Shown one piece after another: positions 35,601 through 44,120 of a stretch of 64,000 nucleotides of DNA (its first letter is position 1; the number at the start of each line of letters is the position of its first letter). The DNA is taken from the NCBI GenBank assembly GCA_036924285.1, contig JAYKYS010000002.1, positions 2,170,001-2,234,000 on the forward strand. Reading direction: 5' to 3'. The position numbers were made by a program, and so were the translations under genes. Source of the stretch: Asterella californica. Taxonomy: Eukaryota; Streptophyta; Marchantiopsida; Marchantiales; Aytoniaceae. The notes below the pieces were generated by a model that was not told the DNA's origin, did no database searches, and was given only the letters and a program-made list of their open reading frames with translations.

Positions 35601-35633
35601 AATTCGTGCATCCTGTAATTTGTGGGCACCACA
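29673..35633 (-). repeat. E 5' LTR (right), 5.96 kb, protein-coding
   Basis: The intact-length LTR copy runs from tgtagtgacg (plus strand) to gggcaccaca. It contains the LTR ORF (33,693-31,297, minus). Near its sense start lies a dense cluster of cttccgaagac-type palindromes (35,390-35,485), repeated near 34,505-34,600. One roughly 17-bp palindromic unit is extra relative to the left LTR near 34,525. Very long LTRs occur in some plant gypsy lineages; a coding LTR is uncommon. Confidence 0.93.
31297..33693 (-). CDS. LTR-encoded ORF of E, about 800 codons, two in-frame TGA
   Basis: Three open frames (33,693-33,349, 33,333-33,094 and 33,051-31,297) share one reading frame and are separated by TGA at 33,349-33,351 and 33,094-33,096. 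Together they make one protein. An N-terminal globular part of about 230 residues has LDFFLWDWNLADQGLLEEVW, YREPKKRLLAKLF and RYLGDQDVEFLESVW. A Ser/Asp-rich and basic linker follows. Then comes a long coiled coil of about 140 residues (plus-strand 32,290-31,930; words LRTTEKLAARYKAEA and MQREAAEARAAAEKMQREAA). The tail is acidic and Ala/Glu-rich. No ATG is present at the 5' end. No known family is recognised; a captured host gene or a Tat-type extra ORF is possible. Decayed homolog in element P. Confidence 0.65.
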
Positions 35634-35638
35634 TGTAC
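35634..35638. repeat. Target site duplication of E, right (tgtac)
   Basis: Second copy of the five-base duplication flanking element E. It is followed by aaattttccagag, the continuation of the interrupted tandem repeat. Confidence 0.95.
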
Positions 35639-36140
35639 AAATTTTCCAGAGATCAGAATTTCTAAACTCTCCCGAATAAACCCTCTCAATTTTGAGAATT
35701 CATTTTTTCATGATTTATGTTGTCTTAGATAGCTTAACAGCTAATCTAAACCAGTGGAAAGTTTCACAAAGAAATAAAAAACACAAAAAATCTAACAGTG
35801 ACTGTACAAATTTTCTAGAGAGCAGAATTTTGAAACTCTCAAATTTTTCTCTTCTAATAACTTCTCTCTCCTCCTTTCTCTACAACTCTTGTTGCAACCA
35901 CTTTCAACTCTACTCAAACACTTCCTAAGTGAACAAAATGTAAACAATGACCTCCAACGCGTCATAGATCACTACGGGATACACAAAAAGTTCTAATGTT
36001 GCTAACATCGCGTTAGCTCTCTCTCCCCCAATGTTCTCTCCATGTGCTTTCTCATGATTTATTTTTGTCGAATGTAGAATTGAACTCTAGACATTCTTCA
36101 ACGATCTCTTCGAATGAAGTCTCGGCAACGGAATAAAAAA
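35639..36140 (-). other. AB leader region and tandem repeat (right part)
   Basis: This continues the interrupted tandem repeat (unit starts at the E junction and at 35,799), then about 300 bp of non-coding pyrimidine-rich sequence (plus strand). It ends at the primer-site remnant CGGCAACGG (36,123-36,131) next to the AB 5' LTR. No coding sequence is seen. Confidence 0.55.
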
Positions 36141-36683
36141 TGTAAACCCTATGTGGTCCTATCAATCAACTACTCCCCAATCTCTCAACCTCCATGATAG
36201 TCATCGATGAATCTGCAACATGTCGGACCTGTCTCTCACTCAAGGGTCACCTCTGATGACTTTTTGGAAGCACACCATGAACTTGAAGAGAAAAATGTTA
36301 ATTTCCATCCATCACACATAAACGCATCAACTAAAATCCTCCATTCTAACGACGTCTCTCAAGTTCTCACATGCTAAAATATCACACTCTCTCTATATTG
36401 CTCAAGTTGTCATTACGACGATGTGAATATAAGGATGAGGAGCTCTTCTCCACTCTTCTATTTATACATTCTAGGTTTTTACCTTGGTACCCTCTGGTAA
36501 CTCAACCGTAACTATTTTTACTGAATTTTACTAAGATATTACTTAAGATACGAGCATTAATCACATGGACTTCTTACCTTTTCACATGGACTTATTCCTT
36601 CAAAGTCAACAACTTCTAGAAAGATTTTAAAATATTCTCAAGGAATCTTGAATTTCCACCCCCTTCTACACTAGGACCCACTA
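36141..36683 (-). repeat. AB 5' LTR, truncated
   Basis: It aligns with the inner two thirds of the AB 3' LTR (16,965-17,822) and the solo LTR (48,781-49,693). Homology stops at actaggacccacta (36,683), where the others continue for about 300 bp. The heat-shock-like boxes are eroded to TTCtaGAAagaTTTtaAAAtaTTC (36,614-36,636). Confidence 0.8.
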
Positions 36684-36719
36684 ACTTACATGCACCAATA
36701 CTAAAGTGATATGATCTCA

Positions 36720-38520
36720 CTCGACTCATCAAATTGACGACGGATGTCTCAAGATCAGCAACTGGGGGTGTTCTACAACAAGAGTGGGATGATGGTTGAC
36801 ATCCGGTTGCATTCTTCTCACAAAAGCTACTTCCAACAGAACAAAACTATCACATAACGAAAAGAGAAGAGCTAACCATTGTCTTGACGATCAAACATTG
36901 GAAGCATTACTTGGGCGATAAAGAGTTCGTGATGGAGACTGATCACAAACCATTGATGTATTTTGAGGACGCCGAAGGACCTCTCCAAGCGATAAGTTCG
37001 GTGGGCGGAATGACGACAACAATTCAACATGAAGATTGTCTATGTAGAACAGAAAAAGTATCCAAATACCTCGTGTTAACAATATGACAGAAGTACATAT
37101 TCATTCAGGTTGGTAGGAGAAGTTGCTTGCAACCACAACTGAGGACGGTGTAATTGGTGCAGGTTCCGCAACGGGTAAGGCCAAGAAAGTTTAGAATGAC
37201 ACTTTTCTTGATGGCAAGGTATGGATTCCTCAAGATGATGAACTGTGCACCATAGTACTAACCGAATGTCACGACTCGGCTATTTCAGATCATATAGGGG
37301 TCGAGAAGACTCTGGAGAATCTTCAATGGATGTACTATTGATCAAAGATGCGTGAGGATGTTGTGGCTTATGTTCAGAGCTGCTTAGCATGTCAACAAAA
37401 CAAGACAAGGAATAAAATACCTGCAGGATTGCTACAACCACTCCCAGGTCCAGAACGACGTTGAGAACATGTTAGCATGGATCTTGTATGTGAGTTATCT
37501 CTTACTTCCTCGTAGTTTTTGTGGAATTGAGCAAAATGATTCATATTAGATCAAAAACTAGGCATGTCACAATCCAAATTTCGCGCACCTCTACTTAGAC
37601 ACCGTGTTTGCACAACATGGTCTCTCTCGAGTCCTTATCACAGATAAAAGATCTCAATTTACTAGTCTCTTATGGAAGATAATATTCTGATTCTTCAATA
37701 CTAAGCTTCCATGTCTACTACTTATCACTCTCAAAGTGATGGACGAACTAAGAGGATATGATATGTGCATTCACCAGAGATCAGCAAGAAGCATAGGATA
37801 CGCTGTTACCAGTAGTAGATTTTGCTTATAATAACTCAGTAAATGCATCCACAAAGACTACATCTTTCTTCCTAATGTACGGAGAGCACCCTCTCACACC
37901 ATATAACTTTGCTAAAATGGGCAAGCTACCGCAGTGTTCCACAAAGATAGCAGCAGTTAACGGGTTTGTGGATCAAATTCATCAATGCGTACAAAATGCT
38001 AAAGGGAAGTTAGCAATAGCTCAAAATCGGCACCAGCAGTATGCTGATGCTCGTCATCGAAACGTGGAGTTCTAAGAGGGCAATCAAGTATGGCGATCCA
38101 CGATCAACTTATCACTTCTAGGAGCACGAAAGATGAATCCTCGCTTCATCGGTCTCTTTTACTATTCAACAACGGGTGAGAGCAGTGGCCTACAAGTTGT
38201 AGCTTCTCACACACATGAAAATTCATCCAATGTTTCATGTATCACTCCTTCGTCAATATGTTCTATGTCCTCAATGTTTCACCAATGGCTCCAGGCCTCC
38301 ACCATTTCCGGAGCTCATTGATGGAGTCGATGAATTTGAAGTTGAGAGGATTTCACACAAATGAATTAGGAGACGACATCAAGTTGAGTATTTGGTTCAA
38401 TGGAAAGGTTACCCACTTTATGAAGTCACATGAGAACGACAACACATTTAGCTCATGCGCCACTAGTAGTACAAACTTTTGAGGATTCTCACAATGAGGA
38501 CATTGTGTTTAACCAAGGTT
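36720..38520 (+). pseudogene. Chromovirus RNase H, integrase and chromodomain relic
   Basis: Plus-strand landmarks in order. RNase H (about 36,731-37,000): TTDVSRSATGGVLQQEWDDG, HPVAFFSQKLLPTEQNYHIT, HWKHYLGDKEFVMETDHKPL. Integrase zinc finger (37,260-37,400): ECHDSAISDHIGVEKTLENL and CLACQQNK. Integrase core: SMDLV near 37,475 and VLITDKRSQFTS near 37,635. Near 37,740 the catalytic Glu is replaced by Lys (SDGRTKRI). Near 38,340-38,450 a chromodomain (FEVERISHK, then HQVEYLVQWKGYPLYEVT) defines the chromovirus clade. Many stops; dead. It begins where the RT at 8875-9958 ends, so the two are probably one element. Confidence 0.88.
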
Positions 38521-39170
38521 TGTAACTATCATTAGTAGCTATAGTTAGAGCTAGAGGAGCTCAACATCGGCTAAGTGGATCTCACTTGTTGATGAGACCA
38601 TGTGATAGATCAACAATACATGTGCTAGTAGGTGGATCTCTCTTGCTAGATGGATAAGATGTCATTTCAGCAATCATATGTTAGTTGTGTTAGTACACGA
38701 CAACAATCCGTGTGCTAGTTAGTGTGTTAGTTGTGTTAGTCCATGTCCGCAATCCATGTGTATAGAGTGGAGGATTGGCATGTCTACTTTCCCTTATACT
38801 ACTTTAACTAAATATGAAGTTGGAGAGGTCATTGTGGACATCTCAGTCTTGGAGTTCACTACTTGTTTGTCTCTTACTCGAGTGTTACAACATGTCGGTC
38901 TTGTTTATCTCATATTATTAAATTCAACGTCATTATCTTTGTAAACTGTTCATTTTCTTGTTTTTCAAACAAGATACGTAAGATTTTATCAAGTCTTGAT
39001 AATATGTAAGATTCATATAATTGAGTATTTATGAAAACAGACACTTAATGATTGATTATCAAAATATAATTGAGTTCTTGAAACTGATGAATCTGGTGAA
39101 TTTTACTTCGATCTAAGTGCACGAATTTCTATTTTGACCAGTTTCTCTACTAGGTAGATCTGTTAAATTC
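38521..39170. other. Probable chromovirus 3' flank, no gene
   Basis: Non-coding sequence directly after the chromodomain. A tgtaactatc word at 38,520 could be the start of the 3' LTR, and tgtgctag/tgtgttagt words repeat between 38,600 and 38,760. I cannot find an LTR end or a partner copy in the window. Confidence 0.35.
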
Positions 39171-39177
39171 TGGAGTC

Positions 39178-39537
39178 TTCCTCGAGTTCTTGTTTTGATT
39201 AGCGAGTATCTAGTTGTTGTTAGCTGTTGTTAAAATACTAAGTACTATTACATTACTTTTATTGTCAAGTAGTGAGGTTTATCTGCACCGGGGGCTTAAG
39301 AAATTTAAACTTTTGCTCTCTTTGTATTGTAACTTATTAGCTTACTGAAATTATTATAATCTTACTATAGTATATCTTATTTTGAGAGAGCAAAAGTTTA
39401 AATTTCTTCAGCCCCGGGTGCGGGTAAAACCCACCACTACTTGACCCAAAAAAGGTGATGTTAACTGTACTTTGTATTTTTAACAACCGCTAACAACAAC
39501 CAGGTACTCGAATCAAACAAGAACTCGGTCCGAGGAA
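39178..39537. repeat. Foldback/MITE-like inverted repeat, arms about 145 bp
   Basis: The left arm (39,178-39,322) and right arm (39,385-39,537) are inverse complements over nearly their whole length with scattered mismatches and small indels. Shared words include gagttcttgtttgatt, ttgttgttagc, gtcaagtagtg and aaatttaaacttttgctctc. The loop is about 60 bp and AT-rich. There is no coding capacity. It fits a non-autonomous foldback DNA element. A terminal fragment of the same sequence lies near position 100-125. Target duplications are not clear. Confidence 0.8.
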
Positions 39538-39539
39538 AA

Positions 39540-40410
39540 GCATCACGTATTATTAGTATGTGTCAAAGTCAAAAAAACATTTCTCTAACGAGGAGAAATA
39601 AAAAGAAAACTATAGTTTATCAAAATCTAGTTTTACAGAACCTGATGCATTTGTGAATTGACAATACTAATTTTCAATTTTCAAAAAGCTTTTTGAACTT
39701 GGAATCAACTCTTTGCATAATAAACTTCCTTACAGCTGAAACTCTCGACCAAACAGATAAAAAGTAAATAAAGAACTCTTACATCACTTTCTTACAGTAA
39801 TTTGTTTGATGACAACCTTAATAAGATGGTTGTGTTTGATTACGCATATCTTAACAATGTATTATCTGATTACACTCTTGACATGTTATCATCTACTGTG
39901 AAACTAGTCACTATGTGGCCAATCACGTGTCACACTACATATACCAGTTTTTTGAGAGTTTTATGAGTATATCTCTTATGACATGTATTGTATTGTTGAA
40001 ACGATTTGAGTGAAAGAGGTATTTATCATGATGCAAGGTAGTAAAATGGTATGATGACATGACAAAGTAATTGGTTTTGATTATCAATCAAAGATGTGAT
40101 CAAGCAATACATTGCTAAAAGAAATACGATCATGTAAATTTCTCTACTTTTGAGCACATCATTGGCTTCTTCACCAAAGTCGTAACTCTCTCCTGCAGAC
40201 TAAAAGTATTGGAGATAGATTTTAACTATCACAGGTCATATAGAGTATGATACATTAGACAAATCTGTTACCTACTCCTGAGCAATAGCTCGAGGGGTAC
40301 CAATAGTGGTTCTCAACCTTCCAAACATATTTCGACTTCGGTCTTGTTTCCAAGTGGATTCCAATGTCAATGAGATTTAGTAAGATATGAATTTCTAGGA
40401 AAAAAACTTT
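39540..40410. other. AT-rich intergenic, nothing recognised
   Basis: No coding frame, RNA gene or repeat was recognised apart from short AT-rich words. The word cttacagctgaaactc near 39,730 recurs near 51,190. Confidence 0.4.
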
Positions 40411-40416
40411 TAGATG

Positions 40417-40671
40417 CTACAGTAGATCTTCCATTTGCTCTTCCAACTTCCAGATTGATTTCTCGTCCAAAAAAGTACTCAGTCTTTTGCATACCTTGGG
40501 TATTGTTGTGTTGCTTACCCCTTCGTTAGATATGTGTGCAGTTTTGATCTCAAGGCAATGGAATCCATGCTGCAGTACAAAAGAAAGTGTTGGATTACTA
40601 AGCTTGTCCATGTCTCCGAACTTCAATGTACTTTCAAATAGTAAATTTATATTATTTTTATCGTCTGTCAT
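40417..40671 (-). CDS. Hypothetical 84-codon ORF
   Basis: A complete ATG-to-stop frame on the minus strand with balanced composition (words [34 protein letters not shown]). No signal peptide, membrane segment or known domain is visible. It may be a small gene, an exon of a lost gene or chance; no supporting neighbour exists. Confidence 0.25.
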   Translation of the reverse strand: MTDDKNNINLLFESTLKFGDMDKLSNPTLSFVLQHGFHCLEIKTAHISNEGVSNTTIPKVCKRLSTFLDEKSIWKLEEQMEDLL

Positions 40672-41029
40672 TTGATCTTAGAATCAGATATTGTATCCAC
40701 CTCTTACGTGAAATAAAATTAGAAGAAAAGAAATAACATTCGTCATTAACTCTACACACTGTACGAATGAATGTGCATTCAGAGTGAGGTGCAAGCCCGC
40801 TGTCATGGTGAGAGTCTTTCTTGGGGAGGACGGACCTCCTAACTGTGATCAATCAAAGAAAATGACCAAGAAGGAAAACAGGTTGCTGCAGACGATGAAA
40901 TCTCAAAGCACAGCCTGTTGCGCCCACCAATTGCAAAACAAACACTCAAGCACGCACTCAAGTACACAAATATATCTCTCCGGAGTAGAAATAGCTTTAT
41001 TTCAGTGTCAACTGCTTCACTGTTAAGAA

Positions 41030-41575
41030 AATATCTCTCTCCTCCTCTCCTAAGTCCTCCTCAGCTGAAAATTCCAAGGAATTTGATCTTACGACAACCA
41101 AAGCCTTGTCAAAAACGATCTCTTTCAAATAATCCACCTCTGTCCGTTCAATTCTACTGCTTCCCACCCCCAAACTGTATATCAGATGAAGCTCCAACCT
41201 CCAAACGTTTGTCTGCCCCTCTGTCACGATCTCACCGTCCACCTTCTCAATTCTGTCCAGAAAATTTCCTCTCTCCCTGTCTCCCAGCTTTTCATGCGCT
41301 TCCTTGATTCTAAATCCCTAATTCCCTTCCTTCTGCTTCAGCTCCCAACTCTCAATCCAAAAAATCGCTTGAAAATGAAGTTCTTGTCTCCAAAACACTT
41401 TCCTGCCTCTCTCACGATCTCCCCTGCTCACTCCACTCAATTCTGTCAGAAAAATCGATCCTCACTCAGCCTCCAAGCTTCCCAGCGTCTCCTCTCCTCA
41501 ATCCCTAATTCTCCTCCTTTTTCCTCCTTCCGCCTCAGTTCTCTCAGAAAACCCCCTTGAAAAAGTGTCCCCGAT
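41030..41575 (+). repeat. Pyrimidine-rich imperfect tandem repeat, period about 188 bp
   Basis: The plus strand is strongly C/T-rich. The word cacgatctc begins at 41,225 and again at 41,413 (188 bp apart), each followed by tcaattctgtc and agaaaa, and the upstream words (ccaaacg-tttgtctgcc / ccaaaacactttcctgcc) align too. Long open frames here reflect the lack of purine-rich stops, not coding. Confidence 0.6.
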
Positions 41576-41604
41576 CTCCAGCCGCCGCAGGTATTAAACC
41601 TAAA

Positions 41605-41705
41605 AGTTAAGGCCCCAGCTTAAGCTGCCCCCTGCTGTCCTTATAAGTGCAGTCACTTATCACAAGTAGGGCCCTAGCTTAAGCTGCCCCCCCTGCTGTC
41701 CTTAT
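41605..41705. repeat. Direct repeat ggcccNagcttaagctgcccc
   Basis: Two copies of a roughly 38-bp unit (about 41,608-41,645 and 41,666-41,704) contain the palindrome agcttaagct followed by ccctgctgtccttat. Related words (ggccccagcttagc, gttaagctgcagggcag) recur at 42,568-42,608 in mixed orientation, so the 41.6-42.6 kb block may be one element with these as ends. Confidence 0.55.
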
Positions 41706-41865
41706 GCGTACAAAGCATTTTTTACAAAATTGACCTTTTTTTAATATAAGTTTCGCAGTTGTCTCTACAAACTCTATCCCTACACTGATAAAGGTTCACA
41801 TAACCTCATTCTCCATCGCAAGCCTACTCGATGATTATTTAACTATTTAGCAAAAGTTTCCTGTG

Positions 41866-42003
41866 CTCTTGATGCCATCTTGAATATACTACAAGCCATC
41901 CAATGTAGGCCGAAGTCCTTACACTTATGAGGCTGCCCCACAGGGCTTACAGCCCCCCCATATGCGCACCAGGTATCTCTCATAGTATATTCAGGATGGC
42001 ATG
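41866..42003. repeat. Inverted repeat, 21-bp arms
   Basis: The words gatgccatcttgaatatact (near 41,870-41,890) and agtatattcaggatggcatg (near 41,984-42,003) are inverse complements with two mismatches, around about 95 bp that include a gcccc-rich stretch. They lie directly beyond the body of the SINE. Confidence 0.6.
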
Positions 42004-42127
42004 CGGAGGCTTAGGCCAAGAAGCCCACGATTAAGGGAGATACCGGTCTCCCGCCCCTAGGTATACAGGACATGGCTGAATACCCAACATAGACTCCCAT
42101 CCGGGAGGCCAACATGCCAGAATAGGA

Positions 42128-42206
42128 ACCAGAGGCCAGGAGGGATTGATCCTGAGACCACTTCCCTCCTAGGCAGGCGCCCTATCACTGGGATGGCCTC
42201 TAGTTC
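42128..42206 (-). repeat. tRNA-derived SINE head (Au-like)
   Basis: On the minus strand, gaggcca (5') and tggcctc (3') form a 7-bp acceptor stem. Between them lie an A-box-like cccagtgatagggc, the anticodon-arm-like cctgcctaggagg and a B-box-like ggatcaatccc, one base short of ggttcaaatcc. The layout matches the tRNA-related head of Au-type plant SINEs. The SINE body probably continues to about 41,880. It is not a functional tRNA, because the T-arm is imperfect. Confidence 0.6.
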
Positions 42207-42619
42207 CGTTCAAAAGGCTTTTACAGTTTGTACATATGCTTTACTAAGGAAATTTTCCTGTAAAGTCTTTACTAGCCTTTTCTGTGCTAACTTCTCTATA
42301 CAACTCCGTTTTTAATGAATAAGGAGTCAAAACTATAGTATTCAGGAACACCTACACACCCACGCTATCAGATTCTGAGTTCGAGTCTCGAGTCAGAATC
42401 GACGGATTTCCCTCTTTCACATATTTCATAGCCTAAAACTCGTACTAACTATTGCTTAAAACACTTTCTGTCAAACCTAGAAGCATGAGGTCGCTCTCCT
42501 CGTCGAGCTTTACAGCTTTGGAGTGATACTCCAACCCAAGCTAGGGGGCAGCTTGTCAAGCATGGCCCCAGCTTAGCTCCTGCCTAGCTTGTTAAGCTGC
42601 AGGGCAGCTTCCTTTACAC

Positions 42620-43100
42620 AACAAAGAAAAGATCTCCTTGCAACTAGTTTTCACTGTACAGACCCATGTACAACACGACACCGCTCTTAACATATCATCC
42701 GGGAGACAACTCTTTGTATTATGCTGACAACACATGTTGGTCAACAAATATTTTACTACCTCTGTATTATTTCTAAAAATTATATAAAATAAATAAATAA
42801 ATAAAAATGTTCTCAAAAGAATTTATTTTTATATAAAATATTCTATTTTAACTTTAAACTTATTTAAAAATTAAAAATTATTTATTTTAACCTTAACAAT
42901 TTTCAAATATTTTGCTAAAAATAATATAAAATAGTTTATTTTTTCTTACACCTATTTCTAACAAAAACCGTTACTAACAAAAACAGTTAGTGAAACCCCG
43001 AGCATATCATCCGTAAGATCCACTAGATCACTAAAAACCACACAGGGTGTTATTTTGGACGCGTGCGGTGTATGGCTAACGCAAAGTCCGGTGACCCCTA
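42620..43100. other. AT-rich spacer
   Basis: It holds a short (taaa)n run near 42,786-42,805 and long A/T-rich tracts. Two copies of actaacaaaaac-gtta words lie near 42,957-42,995. No gene is seen. Confidence 0.4.
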
Positions 43101-44120
43101 GTGGAGCAGAAAACACACTCACGCCTCCGCTTGCTCGTTGTATTAAACCCCCCTCCTGGTACTAATACTCTGGGTAACCTAGAGTTTTCATTTTCGCCGT
43201 TCGAGATTAGCGGACGAGAAAATCTAGGCTACACAGAGCATTTCGCGACGGAGGATTGCGTCGCCGTCTGTGATCCATTTCCGGTGAAATTTTCCACTTC
43301 CGATAGATATTTTCAGACGCTATTTCTCTGAAAAAAAATCCAATTTTCAACACCTAAAAAATTCTAATGAGTGAAATAAATCTGGACCACAAATTGGACC
43401 ACAAGCTCACGAGGGCAGGTTCATTTGAATTTTCAAAATTTTGAAATTCTGGGAAGCTGTGAAAATGAGGAGGGGGGCAGAGGCCGGTGCCTACTGTTTT
43501 ACTGTCAAGGGCACTGCATGAGGGAAGCTCCTGCCCCCTCCTCCTCCAACGCAGGAGGGGCAAAGCCTCCATCCTTGTGTGCTTTTGGCTCATTGTGCTT
43601 TTTGCACAGTGAGGCTCTAACTCCTTTGTTCCAAAGGTGAAATTTTCTCTTCTCTTAGAACCAGTACTTAGCACTTAGTTTATTTTTTAGTTTTTTGTAG
43701 TCATTATCGATTAGATATGTATATTCAATTTTAGTAAATATTTATTATTTTCTTTTCTGTTTATATATTATATCTTTATTGATCTTCCATTTGTGATATA
43801 TATTGTGAACTTGATGTTTTGTTTACTAACATATCTCTATTACTGTCACAGATATTTGGAGCAGAAACTATTTCCTGTAAGAGTGGGTTCAGTTTTCAGC
43901 GCAAGCTTGAGGTAATTCAGTCGTGACTTGATTATTATTTGCTTCTGCTTTTTATAAATATTCAGAGATAATTCTTTTTCTGTATTCATTATATTTTTAC
44001 TGTGGTATAGATTCTTTTTGGACAAGAATATAAAAACTCTATTTCTGTTGTCATCTTTTCTCAAAATTTTGACACTGTAAATGTGACTAATTGTAGATAA
44101 TTATTGAACCTAGTTCAGCC
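43101..44120 (+). promoter_or_regulatory. Possible 5' region of the transposase-like gene
   Basis: This is non-coding sequence upstream of the ATG at 44,121. A GC-richer block (43,100-43,330) resembles a 5' leader, followed by AT-rich sequence with intron-like pyrimidine tracts and acceptor words (for example tgtag at 44,093-44,097). A promoter cannot be located with confidence. Confidence 0.25.

Larger units (their letters stand above)
18843..35633 (-). mobile_element. Element E: 16.8 kb Athila/Tat-like gypsy element with giant LTRs
   Basis: A complete, recently inserted minus-strand LTR retrotransposon, flanked by the perfect 5-bp duplication tgtac (18,838-18,842 and 35,634-35,638). Sense order: 5' LTR (35,633 to 29,673), tRNA-Asp-type primer site (29,636-29,653), gag (about 29,480 to 26,834), RT/RNase H (26,837 to 24,972), integrase (about 24,970 to 23,738), purine-rich tract, 3' LTR (23,678 to 18,843). 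No protease is recognisable. In the first 1.35 kb the LTRs differ at about 16 positions (roughly 1.2%). Each LTR has a large structural change: the left lost about 2.5 kb and gained element S. Confidence 0.95.
16965..36683 (-). mobile_element. Element AB, gypsy element interrupted by E
   Basis: Minus-strand element with a 3' LTR at 16,965-17,822, a purine-rich tract just upstream (ctgggggtaaaa, minus strand), and an integrase C-terminal part (17,836-18,620). Internal repeats follow (18,636-18,842 and 35,639 onward). Its 5' LTR (36,141-36,683) has lost its outer third. A primer-site remnant, CCGTTGCCG on the minus strand (36,123-36,131), lies 9 nt inside the 5' LTR and matches the core of a tRNA-Asp primer site. 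Gag, protease, RT and RNase H are gone. Element E sits between the two halves. Confidence 0.7.

Noticed and set aside
40918..41560. Long Ser/Pro/Leu-rich plus-strand frames
   Set aside because: The pyrimidine-rich tandem repeat lacks stops by composition, and both frames are low complexity with no domain.
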